64,000 bases of DNA from Ilex aquifolium (GCA_951799425.1 OX637395.1:41903173-41967172), one strand, 5' to 3'; positions 1 to 10,975 are shown, counted from the first letter of the stretch. Notes: generated by a model not told the origin, from the letters alone. Numbers and translations are program-made.

Positions 1-1250
1 AGGGGTTTCAACATTTTTGGGTAAGGGTTCCAACTTTTATGGGTGGGGGTTTCAACTTTTTTGGGTAGGGGTTTCAACATTTTTGGGTAAGGGTTCCAAC
101 TTTTATGGGTGGGGGTTTCAACTTTTTTGGGTAGGGGTTCTAACTCTTAGGGGAGGGGTTCTAACTTTTATGGGTGGGGGTTTCAACTTTTTTGGGTAGG
201 GGTTCCAACTTTTATGGGTGGGGGTTTCAACTTATTTGGAGAAGGGTTTCAACTTTTATGGGTTATAGTTCCAACTCTTTTGGTAGGGGTTCCAACTCTT
301 GAGGGGAGGGGTTCCAACATTTTTGAGTACGGGTTCCAACTTTTGTGGGTGGAGGTTTCAACTTTTTTGGATAGTGGTTCCAACTCTTGAGGGGAGGGGT
401 TCCAACATTTTTGGGTACGGGTTCCAACTTTTATGGGTGGGAGTTTCAACTTTTTGGGTAGTGGTTCCAACTCTTGAGGGGAGGGGTTCCAACATTTTTG
501 GGTAAGGGTTCCAACTTTTATGGGTGGGGGTTTCAACTTTTTTGGGTAGGGGTTCCAACTCTTAGTGGAGGGGTTCCAACTTTTTTGGGTAGGGGTTTCA
601 ACATTTTTGGATAATGGTTCCAACTTTTATGGGTGGGGGTTTCAACTTTTTTGGGTAGGGGTTTCAACATTTTTGGGTAGGGGTTTCAACATTTTTGGGT
701 AAGGGTTCCAACTTTTATGGGTGTGGTTCAACTTTTTTGGGTAGGGGTTCCAACTCTTAGGGGAGGGGTTCCAACTTTTTTGGGTAGGAGTTTCAACATT
801 TTTGGGTGGGGGTTTCAACATTTTTGGGTAAGGGTTCCAACTTTTATGGGTGGGGGTTTCAACTTTTTTGGGTAGGGGTTTCAACATTTTTGGGTAAGGG
901 TTCCAACTTTTATGGGTGGGGGTTTCAACTTTTTTGGGTATGGGTTCCAACTCTTAGGGGAGGGGTTCCAACTTTTATGGGTGGGGGTTTCAACTTTTTT
1001 GGGTAGGGGTTCCAACTTTTATGGGTGGGGGTTTCAACTTATTTGGAGAAGGGTTTCAACTTTTATGGGTTATAGTTCCAACTCTTTTGGTAGGGGTTCC
1101 AACTCTTGAGGGGAGGGGTTCCAACATTTTTGGGTACGGGTTCCAACTTTTATGGGTGGGGGTTTCAACTTTTTTGGGTAGGGGTTCCAACTCTTGGGGG
1201 AGTGGATCCAACTTTTGTGGGAGGGGTTTCAACTGTTTGGGGGGGGTAAG
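1..1250. repeat. 22-bp-unit satellite/minisatellite array, open at the left edge
   Basis: The stretch is built from units of about 22 bp whose core reads GGGTTYCAACTTTTWTGGGT, usually paired as 44-bp dimers (one half with TTTTATGGGTG, the other with TTTTTTGGGTA). Variant units carry CAACTCTTRGGGGA or CAACATTTTTGGGT. A longer period exists: the variant run with GGAGAAGGGTTTCAAC followed by GGTTATAGTTCCAACTC appears near 239 and again near 1046, about 807 bp apart. Open frames across it only reflect the repeat and encode monotonous peptides. The array starts outside the window and decays near 1200-1250. Confidence 0.95.
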
Positions 1251-1872
1251 GGTTATTACCGGTTTAGCAGGTAACCGGTATCCACTTTCTAGGCAACCGG
1301 TATTCCTTTAAAAAGTGATCAATGGCTACAAAAATAGGAAAATTCCATCAAAGGTCCAAAATGAACCTCGGTACGGTACCGAAAAGGTAAATACGGTACC
1401 GAAAAGGTAAATTTTTTGGGTAATGAACACATTTTATTAGCACCAAGAAAAAAACTGAAAAATGAAGCTTATCCAAGAGTTTTAAAAAACAAGTCGGTTT
1501 TTTCGAAAGCACTCTAAATAATTCTAAAAGATTTTTTAACTCTTACTTTTTAATTTCACTTTTCAAAACTCTGTTTCGCATCCAAAAAAAACTAGCCCAT
1601 TGAGTCAGATTCTACAGGTGAGAGATTAAATTGATATAAAAATTAATTTATGGACTTAATTAATTGACACAGATCATGTAATTTAGGGGTCATCTATGTA
1701 ATTATCACAACGAAGAAATGATCATCATTTATTCGTGTTATCCAAACGAGCCCTTAACACAACAGCCATTCAAAGTCCACTTGCCACTTGCCACTTGCCA
1801 CCAACCACCCAGCGTTCCGTCAAACAATTCAGGCGATTTATTTTAAAAAATTCAATTCCCCACCACTCACCA

Positions 1873-1876
<4 letters not shown>
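1251..1876. other. Unique intergenic DNA upstream of the squalene synthase exon
   Basis: No gene is recognised. Small features are GGTAACCGGTATCC-like palindromic words near 1260-1310 and a short direct duplication of ACGGTACCGAAAAGGTAAAT at about 1373-1410. A triplicated CCACTTG/CCACTTGCC word lies at about 1777-1800. The right part may contain the distal promoter of the SQS fragment. Confidence 0.5.

Positions 1877-1932
<56 letters not shown>
1877..1932. repeat. Compound (CT)n(CA)n microsatellite
   Basis: About 13 CT dinucleotides are followed directly by about 15 CA dinucleotides. It lies about 300 bp before the squalene synthase start codon, in the presumed promoter or 5' leader, a common place for pyrimidine-rich repeats in plant genes. 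Confidence 0.95.
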
Positions 1933-1935
<3 letters not shown>

Positions 1936-2232
1936 GTAGCTTTTTCCCATCACATCTATCTATTATTTATTTTTTCAATTTTTGTGTACCAAGTTCACAC
2001 ATATATATAGGAATCAACGAACAAGTACACTCATTGGCTCCGTTCTTATTTTACAGACGCCTTCTTAGACCAAACGAGCACAAGGCAGCTCACAGGTACG
2101 GTAATTCAAATCTAATTTTCCGATCAAATTCACTCGTCAGCTTTGGTGAATTCGAACTTAGAATAGATCCGTAATTGAATGATTCATTCGGTTTTTTTTT
2201 TTTGTGCGAAACAACAGAGTGAGTAGTGAAGA

Positions 2233-2427
2233 ATGGGAAGTTTGAAGGCGATTTTGAAGCATCCGGATGATTTCTATCCGATGTTGAAGCTGAAGATGGC
2301 CGCACGGCACGCGGAGAGGCAAATCCCACCGGAACCACACTGGGCGTTCTGTTATACCATGCTCCACAAGGTTTCTCGCAGTTTCGCTCTCGTCATTCAA
2401 CAGCTCGGCACCGAGCTCCGCAACGCT
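2233..2427 (+). pseudogene. SQS: Squalene synthase, exon 1 only (3'-truncated gene fragment)
   Basis: Squalene synthase (farnesyl-diphosphate farnesyltransferase) joins two farnesyl diphosphates into squalene on the ER, the first committed step to sterols. The 65 residues begin [20 protein letters not shown] and continue with the family's [15 protein letters not shown] and [20 protein letters not shown] stretches, which match the N-terminus of plant enzymes almost residue for residue. The reading frame is intact and ends in front of a perfect donor, GTGAGT at 2428, at the usual exon 1 boundary. The next exon (VCIFYLVLRALDTVEDD in relatives) and all catalytic DxxED regions are absent from the + strand of the window; about 45 bp further on transposon-like DNA starts. 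I infer a real former gene cut off by a deletion. Alternatives are a partial duplication or a misassembly. No active enzyme can come from this copy. Confidence 0.9.
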
Positions 2428-2475
2428 GTGAGTCCCGATTCTCCGCAACGCTGTGAGTCCCGCAACGCTGTGCAA
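2413..2475 (+). repeat. Triplicated word at the SQS splice donor
   Basis: The word CCGCAACGCTGTGAGTCCC, spanning the end of exon 1 and its donor, is repeated directly at about 2441-2459 and partly again at about 2460-2473, where it runs into the inverted-repeat element. The duplicated donors suggest slippage or repair synthesis at a broken end. Confidence 0.8.
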
Positions 2476-3155
2476 CTTGGACGGGCTAACCCGAAAAATG
2501 CAGTGCTTGAGTTGAGTTTTTTAAAACTTGGCTTGGTCTTGCGCTAAAAATCCTCAACCTGAATTGAATTCGGGTTGAGGCTTCAGGTTCACAATTCAAC
2601 CCGAGCCCAGATCAAATTACTAAAAATTGGGTTCAACCCAATTTGAACCCGAGTTCTTATTTAAGCATTAACAAATAATGAGTTTTATTTAAGTATTTAA
2701 AAAATATATATAAAGGGCTACACAATAAAATAATATGTATTACCTACATTCATCAACAACCTTTTATAGCATTAGAGGGAGTGCAAACTCCCTTGTTCAA
2801 CCGATGAGGGATGGTGACTAAAGAACAAAAGAAGATGTTTTAAGTTAGAATCCCACATTGGTTGCAAACAAAAAAGTCTCTTCCCCCTCTTGTATATAAA
2901 GAAGGCAAACACAATGTGGCTTTAATGGGCTTGATTTTCATCGGGTCTATGTGAGTTTAATAAAAGGGTTAACGGAATTTACATTTTGGAACCCGAATTT
3001 AACCCAAAAATTGAACCCGATTTAATAACTTGGGCTCAACCAAGCCCGAGCCCGAACAGGCAATACTCGGGTTGAGGTCGGGCTCGGATTGGGCTTGGGT
3101 TGAGAGTTCTATAACTTGGGTTGGCCTCTCAACACGTCCAAGTTGCAGCCCTAAT
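2472..3155. mobile_element. hAT-like non-autonomous DNA element filling the SQS/SH3P2 junction
   Basis: The two ends are inverted copies: TGCAACTTGGACGGGCTAAC at the left, and on the minus strand at the right GCTGCAACTTGGACG followed by a short spacer and GGCCAACCC. The subterminal parts are rich in inverted words such as AACCCGAG, AACCCGA and GGTTGAG. No transposase frame is visible. A TATATAAAG box and CCACATTGGTTGC at about 2850-2905 suggest a second small element nested inside. Clear target duplications were not found. The hAT assignment is a guess from the ends. Confidence 0.55.
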
Positions 3156-3241
3156 TCAAAGTGAAAATGCTTGAAAACTTGACACACAACCGAGTATCAT
3201 TGAGTGCAGCTGTAGAAGAGTTGGGTCCAAGATTGACTAAC

Positions 3242-6200
3242 CTTTCGAACAACAACACAGTCACCAGTCGACAAAGTAAGCTCTACGTCAGATTCAGCTT
3301 GATATGAGTACAACGCCTGCAACAAAATGCAGCAAGCAATGCACAAGAATAAGAAAACAATTAAACAGCCAGCATAAACATCAATGCAATTTATCATTCC
3401 AATACAAAGTAGAACAGGTATTATGATTCCTTACTTCTCCTAAAAAGTAACCCATGCTGTCGGTTGATCCATTATGCAATGGAGAAGTAAATACACCATT
3501 TACTTCTTCATACGATGGAGGTGGAGGCATACTATCCGTACTCGGACTAGGAGCTGCTTCAATTTGTTGGCGCTCCGATATCATCTGTCAATGACAAAGA
3601 AACATAGCATATCATCAGGGAAAGGAAAAAAATATATGAAATCAAGATAACCTGTAGATCCAACTGCAACAGGTAAATAAATGTCATGCAATGAAAGGTC
3701 TTGGTAACATTATACATACCTCACCTTCTAGCCGATCAAGTATCTCCAGTATTCTCTGATGGTAAGCACGTTCTGATTCAACCTTCAATACAGAAGATAG
3801 AATGCCTAAATTTTCTTTATGAAAAGTGCATTTAACTCTATTAGATCAAGAGGTCAGATTACATTACCATGGAAATAAGTCGCTGGAGAGTCAACCGTTG
3901 TTGCTGAGCTTCAACTGCTGTCATTGCTGCAGCAGCCTCCTTCCCCAATATTGCCACGTTCGATTTCAGATCCTGTAGCTTTGCTTCTGCTGCTTCAAGT
4001 TTGAAAGCCATGTCAGGATTGCCTGTTCCTTCTCTCAATTTTGCTTGGCGTTTGGAAACTTCAATAGCCTATCTAGGTTTAAGAGCAAATGCATTTACAA
4101 CAGGTAGAAGAATATGCATCCCATTAACACAGTGAAAAAAGGGATTAAAATACCTGAGCTTCAGCTTCCTGTCTCATTCTATCATATCGTTGAGCAAGAT
4201 GTCGAGCATCTTCCAATGGAGCTCCCATTACCATTGCTCTTAATGGTTCAGCAACCTGGTAATGAGATATCAAGCATCAAACTAAGCACTGATCTGATAA
4301 GGCCAGCACATGGTAGAAAGGACAAGCAAAAGAATGCATAAAAAACAGAGCAAAATCAAATCCCTCTTGATTAATATTTGAATCTAGCAGAATTTAAAGA
4401 ACATATTATACACCTAAAACGGGAACAAGTACTATTATAAACATGATAGGAAAAATTTTACTGCTTATGTGCCACCATGATAATCCACAACAAAAATGCT
4501 AGCAATTTGGATATTAAATGCATGATATTGTCCGAAAAGTGTCCACAAGAAATATAAACCTCTAACCAACTGTTTTCTCAATAGATTGACTTTTAAAATA
4601 AAAGGAATTCATATTAGATATTTTACAATGTCTTGAAAATCCTATCGTCATTAGTTTTTTTAATTCCTTTTTCCTTATGGGGGAAATAGTAAAATATTTT
4701 TATTACTGATAGTTCAGTCAAACTGCACGATGAGCAAACCATGTTACTTATTCAGGCAACGCTTACAAGCAAAATGATTCCATGCCTTACTCAGAATATC
4801 ATCCCTTGTCCAAATTTTGACGAACAGAATGCATCTCATTCCCAATTTTTAGCTGTCTTGGTATGGTGAAGTCCTATAGTATCACATTATGGCCCAGCTC
4901 TCTTGTCTTTGTCATCGATAATCATCCCAAATCTTGAATTTGTGTAATGTGCCCAATTCCACTTTTCTTCTACCTATTTAAGATTGCCCACAAATATTCT
5001 GTACTTTTACCTTTGATTATGCACATATCACAAAGTTTCACCTTATCTAGCCAAAGCAGCAGACATGGTAACTGGCAGTAAGCACAACAAAGCCCATGGT
5101 TGAAATTGTGAGTGTATCCCTTCCTCCTATCCCCTCCCAATGAAAAAAAAAAAACTGTAAAAACAAAGAAACACCAAAATGATTTCAACTCAACTCAACT
5201 CAACATAGTTTTGACCAAACTATTTGGGGTCGGGAACATAGATCTTATTTCGCTATTGTTCTATGAAGGGCCATATTTTCTATTAAACCATAGGCTATCA
5301 TAGTTCATATCATTTTTTTTTTAACAATCTCAATGTAAATTCCGGTTCTCCACTACCCCTGAAATTACGGTCAATAGGCATCCTATCACTCTTCCCTACT
5401 AGTGTGGTATATAGTCTTCTATAAATATGTTTAAACCAAGATATTCAGAAGGATTTATCTCTGCAGAATGCCTTCTATAGTTTATTTACCGGCTATACAA
5501 TAATTCCACTCACCACCCTCATTCTAAAACACATATGTCTACGCAATGTTGTGATGTGCAAAAGTGTGTCTTGGTCATGATACCTAATCTTAGGGGCATC
5601 GTACATATTGGTAAAAGAACAAAAACACATTATTATCAGACCTGTGTGCCAAATGATTTCAATAAATTCCCACGCTCCTTCTCCATCTGAGCACGAGCTC
5701 TACCAAAACTCAATGCAGCTTTTGATAATATACTACCGCTGGTACATGTATTCTCAACTCCATATTTCCTGCCATCTTCTGACAACTTAGTCCCTGATGA
5801 AAAAGTTGTACATAGAAAATTAGTGTCAACACCTTTGACATTGAGTCAAACCCGAATATTAAAAGCTGACATCACAGCTTCAGTATATCACCTATTTCAA
5901 CTTGTTTGGACCCAGTAACAATGTAACCTTCTACACCACGAACAATATCCCTTTGAAAATGCTGAAAAATAAAAGTAAACTTTTGTGAGCCAAGGAAGAA
6001 CACAAGTAACTTCAGAAATAAAACAGAATTCAAAAGATTGAGCAAAATAGTCCTAAGCAGATCTACAAGAGCAAACAAGTTTCAAAAGTTGGGCCATTGC
6101 TCAATGAAGGGATAAAGGTTCTCCTCAAATTGAATCTGTTTTAACAGTAAAGAAAAAGAAAGGAAAGAGAGAGTTCCAAAGCACAGGACTATTTGCAACC

Positions 6201-7232
6201 TTGGCAGCACGTGTTGATATGTAAAGCTTCTCAAGTTTTTGATGCTGCTGGAGTTCAGCTTCATCAGTAACATTATCTGAACCTCCATATCCCCCACCCC
6301 CAAACTGCTTGAGGACAGCCTGAAATTTAACCAAATGATGATAAGCAGTGTGTCTTCAGTTAATCATAGATAAATCATAAATGACATTGTTGATAAGAAA
6401 GTAAAGAAGCAACAGTGGAGATAAACTCTGATCGAAGCTGAAACTACGTACATATCATTGAATGGTCCAAATTCAGTATGCACACTATCTATCTAAATTG
6501 TAAACCCTACCAAGCAACATTAACTGAAAATGAATCCAATTCTTCCATTCACTTAATCAACACCTTAAATTTGGTTGTTATCTTCACCACGAACATAAAT
6601 AAAACAGTATTCCACCAACATAACAGATCCACGTATCTTAACCACCATTAAATTAGCATTGCTTTACATTGTCACCATCAAATATTCATATACACATTCT
6701 CCGTTAGAAAATTCAAATGCATTAGACATTGATCAAACAATTACTATCACAGTGATTAAAGACTAATCTAAAAGTGACCTAATGGAAAAAAAATAAGCAT
6801 TCTCCGTTAGAAAATTCAAATGCACTAGAAATTGATCAAACAATTACTATCACAGTGATTAAAGAATAATCTAAAAGTGACCTAAACGAAAAAAAAGACA
6901 CACACAAGCGCACAGACACACAAACACACTAATTTTCATCGAAATCTACGCAACTGAATAACATTGCCACCAAAAGAATAGAAAACATTAAAGCTGTTTC
7001 AGGAATTGTTTATATTCAAATCTAGGATACACGGAACGAATAAATCGACCACGAACTGAGCAAATTTAAGGATTGACATAAGGACTGAATCACATAACAA
7101 TCAAAATTTTCATCGATCTCTGCCTTGGCCGAATAAGAGAAAATACACATTGATCCACCAAAGGTTTGTGCAGATCCAATCCGAGTTCATACGAATGCGT
7201 ACGAGTATACACGCAATCAATTTTACACACAT

Positions 7233-7266
<34 letters not shown>

Positions 7267-7326
7267 CTGTTGTTGCCTCGCGACCTGTTCCCTGAGTCTC
7301 GTGGCTTGTTTCCTGATTGCTTCCAT
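3242..7326 (-). CDS. SH3P2: SH3P2-type BAR/SH3 domain protein, last exon missing
   Basis: Plant SH3P proteins bind membranes with a BAR domain and act in clathrin-vesicle, ubiquitin/ESCRT and autophagosome traffic. Exons read on the minus strand are 7267-7326, 6200-6319, 5892-5961, 5642-5793, 4154-4255, 3868-4068, 3720-3782, 3435-3584 and 3242-3316, all with GT/AG borders and matching phases (993 nt, 331 codons). The start is MEAIRKQATRLREQVARQQQ. The BAR coiled-coil region covers about residues 20-255 (EKLYISTRAAK, HFQRDIVRGVEGYIVTGSKQ, RAQMEKERGNL, LAQRYDRMRQEAEAQ), then comes a proline-rich linker (SMPPPPSYEEVNGVF) and the first half of an SH3 domain (ALYSYQAESDVELTLSTGD). The expected last exon, about 38 residues with GWAEGECKG and GWFPYGYIERRERVL in relatives, is not in the window. 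The donor GTTAGT after 3242 has no partner; read-through would add 14 unrelated residues, stopping at 3197. Full family members are about 368 aa, so only the SH3 end is lost. Confidence 0.88.
5180..5600 (-). mobile_element. 3' end of an RTE-like non-LTR element in SH3P2 intron 4
   Basis: On the + strand the piece starts with repeated CAACT units (TTCAACTCAACTCAACTC) followed by CCAAACTATTTGGGGTCGGG and GGGCCATATTTTCTATTAAA. This is close to a word order common at the 3' ends of plant RTE-type LINEs (TTGAG tail, then CCCCAACTAGTTTGG on the element strand). The element strand is minus, its tail lies at the left, and it is 5'-truncated; the right limit is uncertain. No coding part is recognisable. 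Confidence 0.5.
6695..6895. repeat. 103-bp tandem duplication in SH3P2 intron 1
   Basis: Two adjacent copies start with CATTCTCCGTTAGAAAATTC at 6695 and 6798 and both contain GATCAAACAATTACTATCAC. They differ at only a few positions, so the duplication is recent relative to neighbouring repeats. Confidence 0.9.
7236..7263. repeat. (GA)n microsatellite touching the SH3P2 intron 1 donor
   Basis: About 14 GA units abut the first coding exon. On the gene strand intron 1 starts GTAC and goes straight into (TC)n, so the polypyrimidine repeat lies within 4 nt of the 5' splice site. Confidence 0.95.
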
Positions 7327-8448
7327 TCACGAAACAATAACTCACAGAGAGAGATGTGGAAGGATCTGGCGAATGTTTCGGTGGCAGTTTAAGAGAAGAA
7401 TCGTCGGAGCTTTGTCCCGTCGTACAGAGAGAGAATTGTCTTCAAATGCTTGGTTTATTTTGAATTTTTTCGGGGGATGTACTGTCTATGCGGGCCATCC
7501 TGTTGGGCAACCCCACAGCCTGTAACCCTGGCCCAACCAGCATATGCCCTTGTGGCCCACCAACCACTTGTGGGGCCTTTACAAATGGTTGCTGCAACAA
7601 GAACCGGGGCCTTATTTTCACTAATTTAGAAAGCCATGGTTTACAAGCAAACTTTATACGGGTTGAAAAGAGATTGAGTAAAAAGATTTACGGCTAGAAA
7701 ATTTGAATTCTTAACTTATAAAATTATAAAAATTATTAAGATCGATATATTTTTTATCTACTTCGATCCAATAATAAAAAATTTATCTCAAAATTTTTTT
7801 CCGTTAAAAAATATCATATTATGTGCACAACTCCCAATACTAGACAACTCCACTAATTCATACTTACCTCTTTTTTATTTTCTCTTTGTCATTTTAATTT
7901 TAAATTAAATAATTAAAGAAAATAATAAAAATAAATTTTTATTTGAAATATATAGTATGATCAATGCTCAATTTTCTGTATTACAGAGTGACTTCAGACT
8001 TGAGTTATTGCTAGTTGATTTATATCTGAACTTCAGATTACACCACCTGTATGTGGGAGTGGTTGAGACAGACTAAAAAGGTTAAATCCGAGGGAATTAC
8101 AACTCTCAAAGCTAATTCTAACCCCTTTTGAGAGGTAATTCCTATTCAAAGAGTGTCACAAGCACCCTTCTAGTTGAGAGAGACTATAAAATGGTCAGAT
8201 TGTTGAGAAACATATTGTTTTTTTTACCATCAGCCATTTTGGGCTCTAGAGAATGGACCCAAAACTTTGTAATACTATAGCCTCAGAAAACCAAACCATG
8301 GCGGATGTGGCTCTCGACTGTTCGAGCCCAACTACATAGTCACGGCCCAATGGTTGAGTCATGAGAATTATTGTATTATTCCGAGAACTTTCTTCCCTTA
8401 AATTCATTAGTATTGGGATCTCGTGTTAAGAAAGTTATAAACGTTTGA
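7327..8448. other. SH3P2 leader/promoter and adjacent DNA without a recognised gene
   Basis: The left 100-150 bp should hold the SH3P2 5' leader (minus strand). The rest is AT-rich with no frame that resembles a known protein, and no paired inverted ends were seen. Confidence 0.4.
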
Positions 8449-8483
8449 CTTTCCGAAAAAAAAAAAAAGTTATAAACGTTTGA
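8431..8483. mobile_element. Ultra-short retroposon stub with poly(A) and 18-bp target duplication
   Basis: The word AAAGTTATAAACGTTTGA occurs at 8431-8448 and exactly again at 8466-8483. Between the copies lie only CTTTCCG and a run of A. This is what target-primed reverse transcription leaves when it stops just after the poly(A) tail. Confidence 0.75.
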
Positions 8484-8561
8484 AGCTGACTACCTCATAG
8501 TTTATTGTCACTGTATCTTCAATCAAAACTCAAAGATATTGAAACATATCAATCACGACAT

Positions 8562-8891
8562 TGTGGAATAGTATGGGGGTGAAATATAAGACACACTAGG
8601 AAAAAGAAAAGGTTGGCCATGGTTGGAGAAAAACGTCATATCTTGACATGCGGAATTCTATTGCAAGATCATACTAGCACTAATGCACCGGATCCCATCA
8701 GAATTCCGCAGTTAAGCGTGTTTGGGCGAGAGTAGTACTAGGATGGGTGACCCCCTGGAAAGTCCTCGTGTTGTACCCCTTAAAAAAGGGGGGGGGGGGG
8801 CGGGGTGAGGTCCTTGAAGGTGCCTGCGGGGGGCGACAAGGGGGCTGCTGAGGGACTTGCCTAGCACACCAGGGACCCTTGCCTAGCAATA
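8562..8891 (+). mobile_element. Candidate solo LTR of a Cassandra-type TRIM carrying 5S rRNA sequence
   Basis: Cassandra elements are miniature LTR retrotransposons whose LTRs of roughly 240-350 bp contain a 5S rRNA gene. Here a 5S copy sits inside a 330-bp interval starting TGTGG, flanked by the direct repeat CGACAT at 8556-8561 and 8892-8897. No internal region or second LTR is seen, so it would be a solo LTR fossil. The right terminus is not a clean CA, so an isolated 5S pseudogene remains possible. Confidence 0.45.
8660..8780 (+). rRNA. 5S rRNA-derived sequence, probable pseudogene
   Basis: The stretch GATCATACTAGCACTAATGC, then CACCGGATCCCATCAGAAT, GCAGTTAAGCGTGTTTGGGC, GAGAGTAGTACTAGGATGGG, TGACC and GTCCTCGTGTTGTACCCCT follows plant 5S rRNA along its whole length of about 121 nt, including the internal promoter region. 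It differs from the usual sequence at several places (start, GAATTCCGC, ACCCCCTGGAAAG) and is single, not in a tandem 5S array. A long G run follows at about 8787-8800. It is probably not a functional 5S gene. Confidence 0.85.
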
Positions 8892-9053
8892 CGACATGCC
8901 TATTCGTTTTACAAAAAAAAAATGTGGACAGTGAATCATTTGGGGGTGCATTGATAGAAATATATAGCATTGGGCATACATGTGGGAGCTGCTAGGACTT
9001 AATTAAAAGATTCCAGGGAAGTTCTAGCTGTTGAGAATCATGAGACTGCTTAA

Positions 9054-9280
9054 TTTTTTTTTTTTTTTTTTGTTCGGCAGTTAAGGATGTCTAAATCAAC
9101 TTACACATATCTTGACTAATTTCTTCTTCAGTCCGATCAAAGGCAGACCATCCACGCCGAGACTAAGGTATTCATGAGGGATAAATTTTTCACGACCTGA
9201 CCCTAAATAATTGTCAAGATTCAAACTCAAGACGTCTGAGTTTACAACTCGTTCCTGTTATCACTTGAACTACGAGAATG
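9054..9280 (-). mobile_element. tRNA-derived SINE, copy 1
   Basis: On the minus strand the element has a polymerase III A-box-like GTAGTTCAAGTGATAACAG, a B-box-like region around GAGTTTGAATCTTGAC, a body with CTCATGAATACCTTAGTC and TTTGATCGGACTGAAGAAG, and ends AACTGCCGAAC plus a long A tail (T run at 9054-9071 on +). The same family recurs at 12441, 13133 and probably 18720. Confidence 0.7.
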
Positions 9281-10649
9281 CTCTTTGGACAAACCAAATT
9301 GCTACCCAGATTAAACCTGACTCCTTCATTTATTAGTTTGTTTAAATGGTAGACATCTCGTTTGACACACATCTGAGCTGGCATGAAATTTGTTTTAGAG
9401 TGTAGGAACATACTTATACATTAAGAGATTTGTTTACTCTTTTGCTAATATCCGAGTGAATGTTTTGTTAGTTTATGAGTGAGTGGCCTATGGATGGACC
9501 ATAAACTATGGATCACTATAAAAGAAGGTCGCATTAGAGTCAACATCTGATATGATTGATTATTACTCGATATAAATCTTAAATACTATGATTTAAATAC
9601 AAGGTAAAACAATTCAATTGTCACCCCTAACCATAAAATGTCGCTATCCCCACAAAAAAATGATATTTTTCGATATTTTTTACGATCTATTATTGACATT
9701 ACGCTTGACTTGGGCCTAAGTTCGCAAAACTCGGCCTAAGTTCGCAAACGATTTCAGATACTATACAAAACATTGAACTCCTTGAATTCATTTTTCTATA
9801 TTGAATTAACAGATATTCATATGTTGTCGATATTCGAGACTCTAAAATTCTATTTATGATATAAAAAAAAAACCTAAATTTAAATCATATATATCTTTTT
9901 TTTTTACAAACAGTGATATGATGTGAACGAACGGTATTTTAAATGTGGTGACATATGAATAACTTATACATTTGAATGTGCGTGAAACAAAGGTAAATCA
10001 CTGTCTTTGTTTGACGAAGTCTCTTCGTTTGAGTTCTTTATTATTATTTTTTACCTTATTTCTTGTTTGAACCAGACTTTTTCTCATCATGCACGCCATC
10101 AAAGAGCTTGGAAGGACTCAAGGATGTTCCTGTCAGAGTTGAGATTTACTTAAAATATGTCATTAATAGGGACATCCAATCCTAACTTTGGTTTAGTTTT
10201 CACGCTGCCGGCATCACTTTCAATAATATATAGCTCCAATCAGTCTAAATCATACCAACATAACTTAATTTATTCTAACCCTCTTATACAAAAATAGAAG
10301 GATTGACTCATACCACCTACCCCTTAAAAAAATTAGATGGCCAAGAAACAATCAAATTTTGATAATATATTATTATATTACTTGTTGGCTTTAATCTAAA
10401 GTTTAACCGTTGAAGAGTGGAATATATACCTTTTTATATGTTCATAACTACCCCCTCCACCCCTTAAATATGTTATATTTTTTTAATGGCACTTCAAATC
10501 TTGATATTTTATGTCTACCCAGATATGTTTTTTTATTTTATCTTATTCGAACACAGTACTGTTGTTGGGTTAGACAACATAGTCTGGAATTTAATAATAT
10601 GATTGTTATCCTACTTAACATTTTTAACAAGTAATTTAAAGTAATAAAA
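9281..10649. other. AT-rich intergenic DNA, nothing recognised
   Basis: No gene, RNA or complete mobile element could be supported. The short duplicated word AAGTTCGCAAA near 9718-9750 is the only local repeat noted. Confidence 0.4.
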
Positions 10650-10658
10650 TAATTTAAA

Positions 10659-10975
10659 GGGTTAATAACATTTTTGATCCCTAAAGTATGCTTATTTTGT
10701 CAGTTTGGTCCTCAACGAATCAATTTTATCAATTTGATCCCTAAAATATTCAATTCGTATTTAAATTATCTTTATATAGACGGCCCGTTAAATTTTTGAC
10801 AGAAATAATCACGTGATACAATCTGAAAGGATGACACGTGGTAATTTTCGTCAAAAAATTAAGGACCATTGAAACACGAATTGAAAATTCGAGGGACAAA
10901 ATTGACAAAATTGATATATTGAAGACCAAACTAACAAAACAAACATACTTTAAGGATAAAAAATAATATTAACCC
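10659..10975. mobile_element. Long-armed MITE (MULE-type), copy 1
   Basis: The element begins GGGTTAATAACATTTTTGAT and its other end, read on the minus strand, begins GGGTTAATATTATTTTTTAT; the arms stay complementary for about 100 bp (CAGTTTGGTCC, ATTTGATCCCTAAAATATTC). It is flanked by 9-bp duplications TAATTTAAA (10650-10658) and TAATTTAGA (10976-10984), one mismatch. Nine-base duplications fit Mutator-like transposition. There is no coding capacity. Confidence 0.8.

Noticed and set aside
1-1250. CRISPR-like array
   Set aside because: There are no unique spacers and the units are contiguous; this is plant nuclear satellite DNA.
17-1311. Open frames of 60-124 codons with WGFQLF or KSWNPYPK periodicity
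   Set aside because: They are translations of the 22-bp satellite; the period and both-strand openness explain them.
1788-2174. 128-codon + strand frame upstream of SQS
   Set aside because: It is driven by the (CT)n(CA)n microsatellite and has no recognisable content.
8660-8780. A functional 5S rRNA gene
   Set aside because: It is single, diverged at several positions, and set in a repeat-like interval; plant 5S genes are in long tandem arrays.
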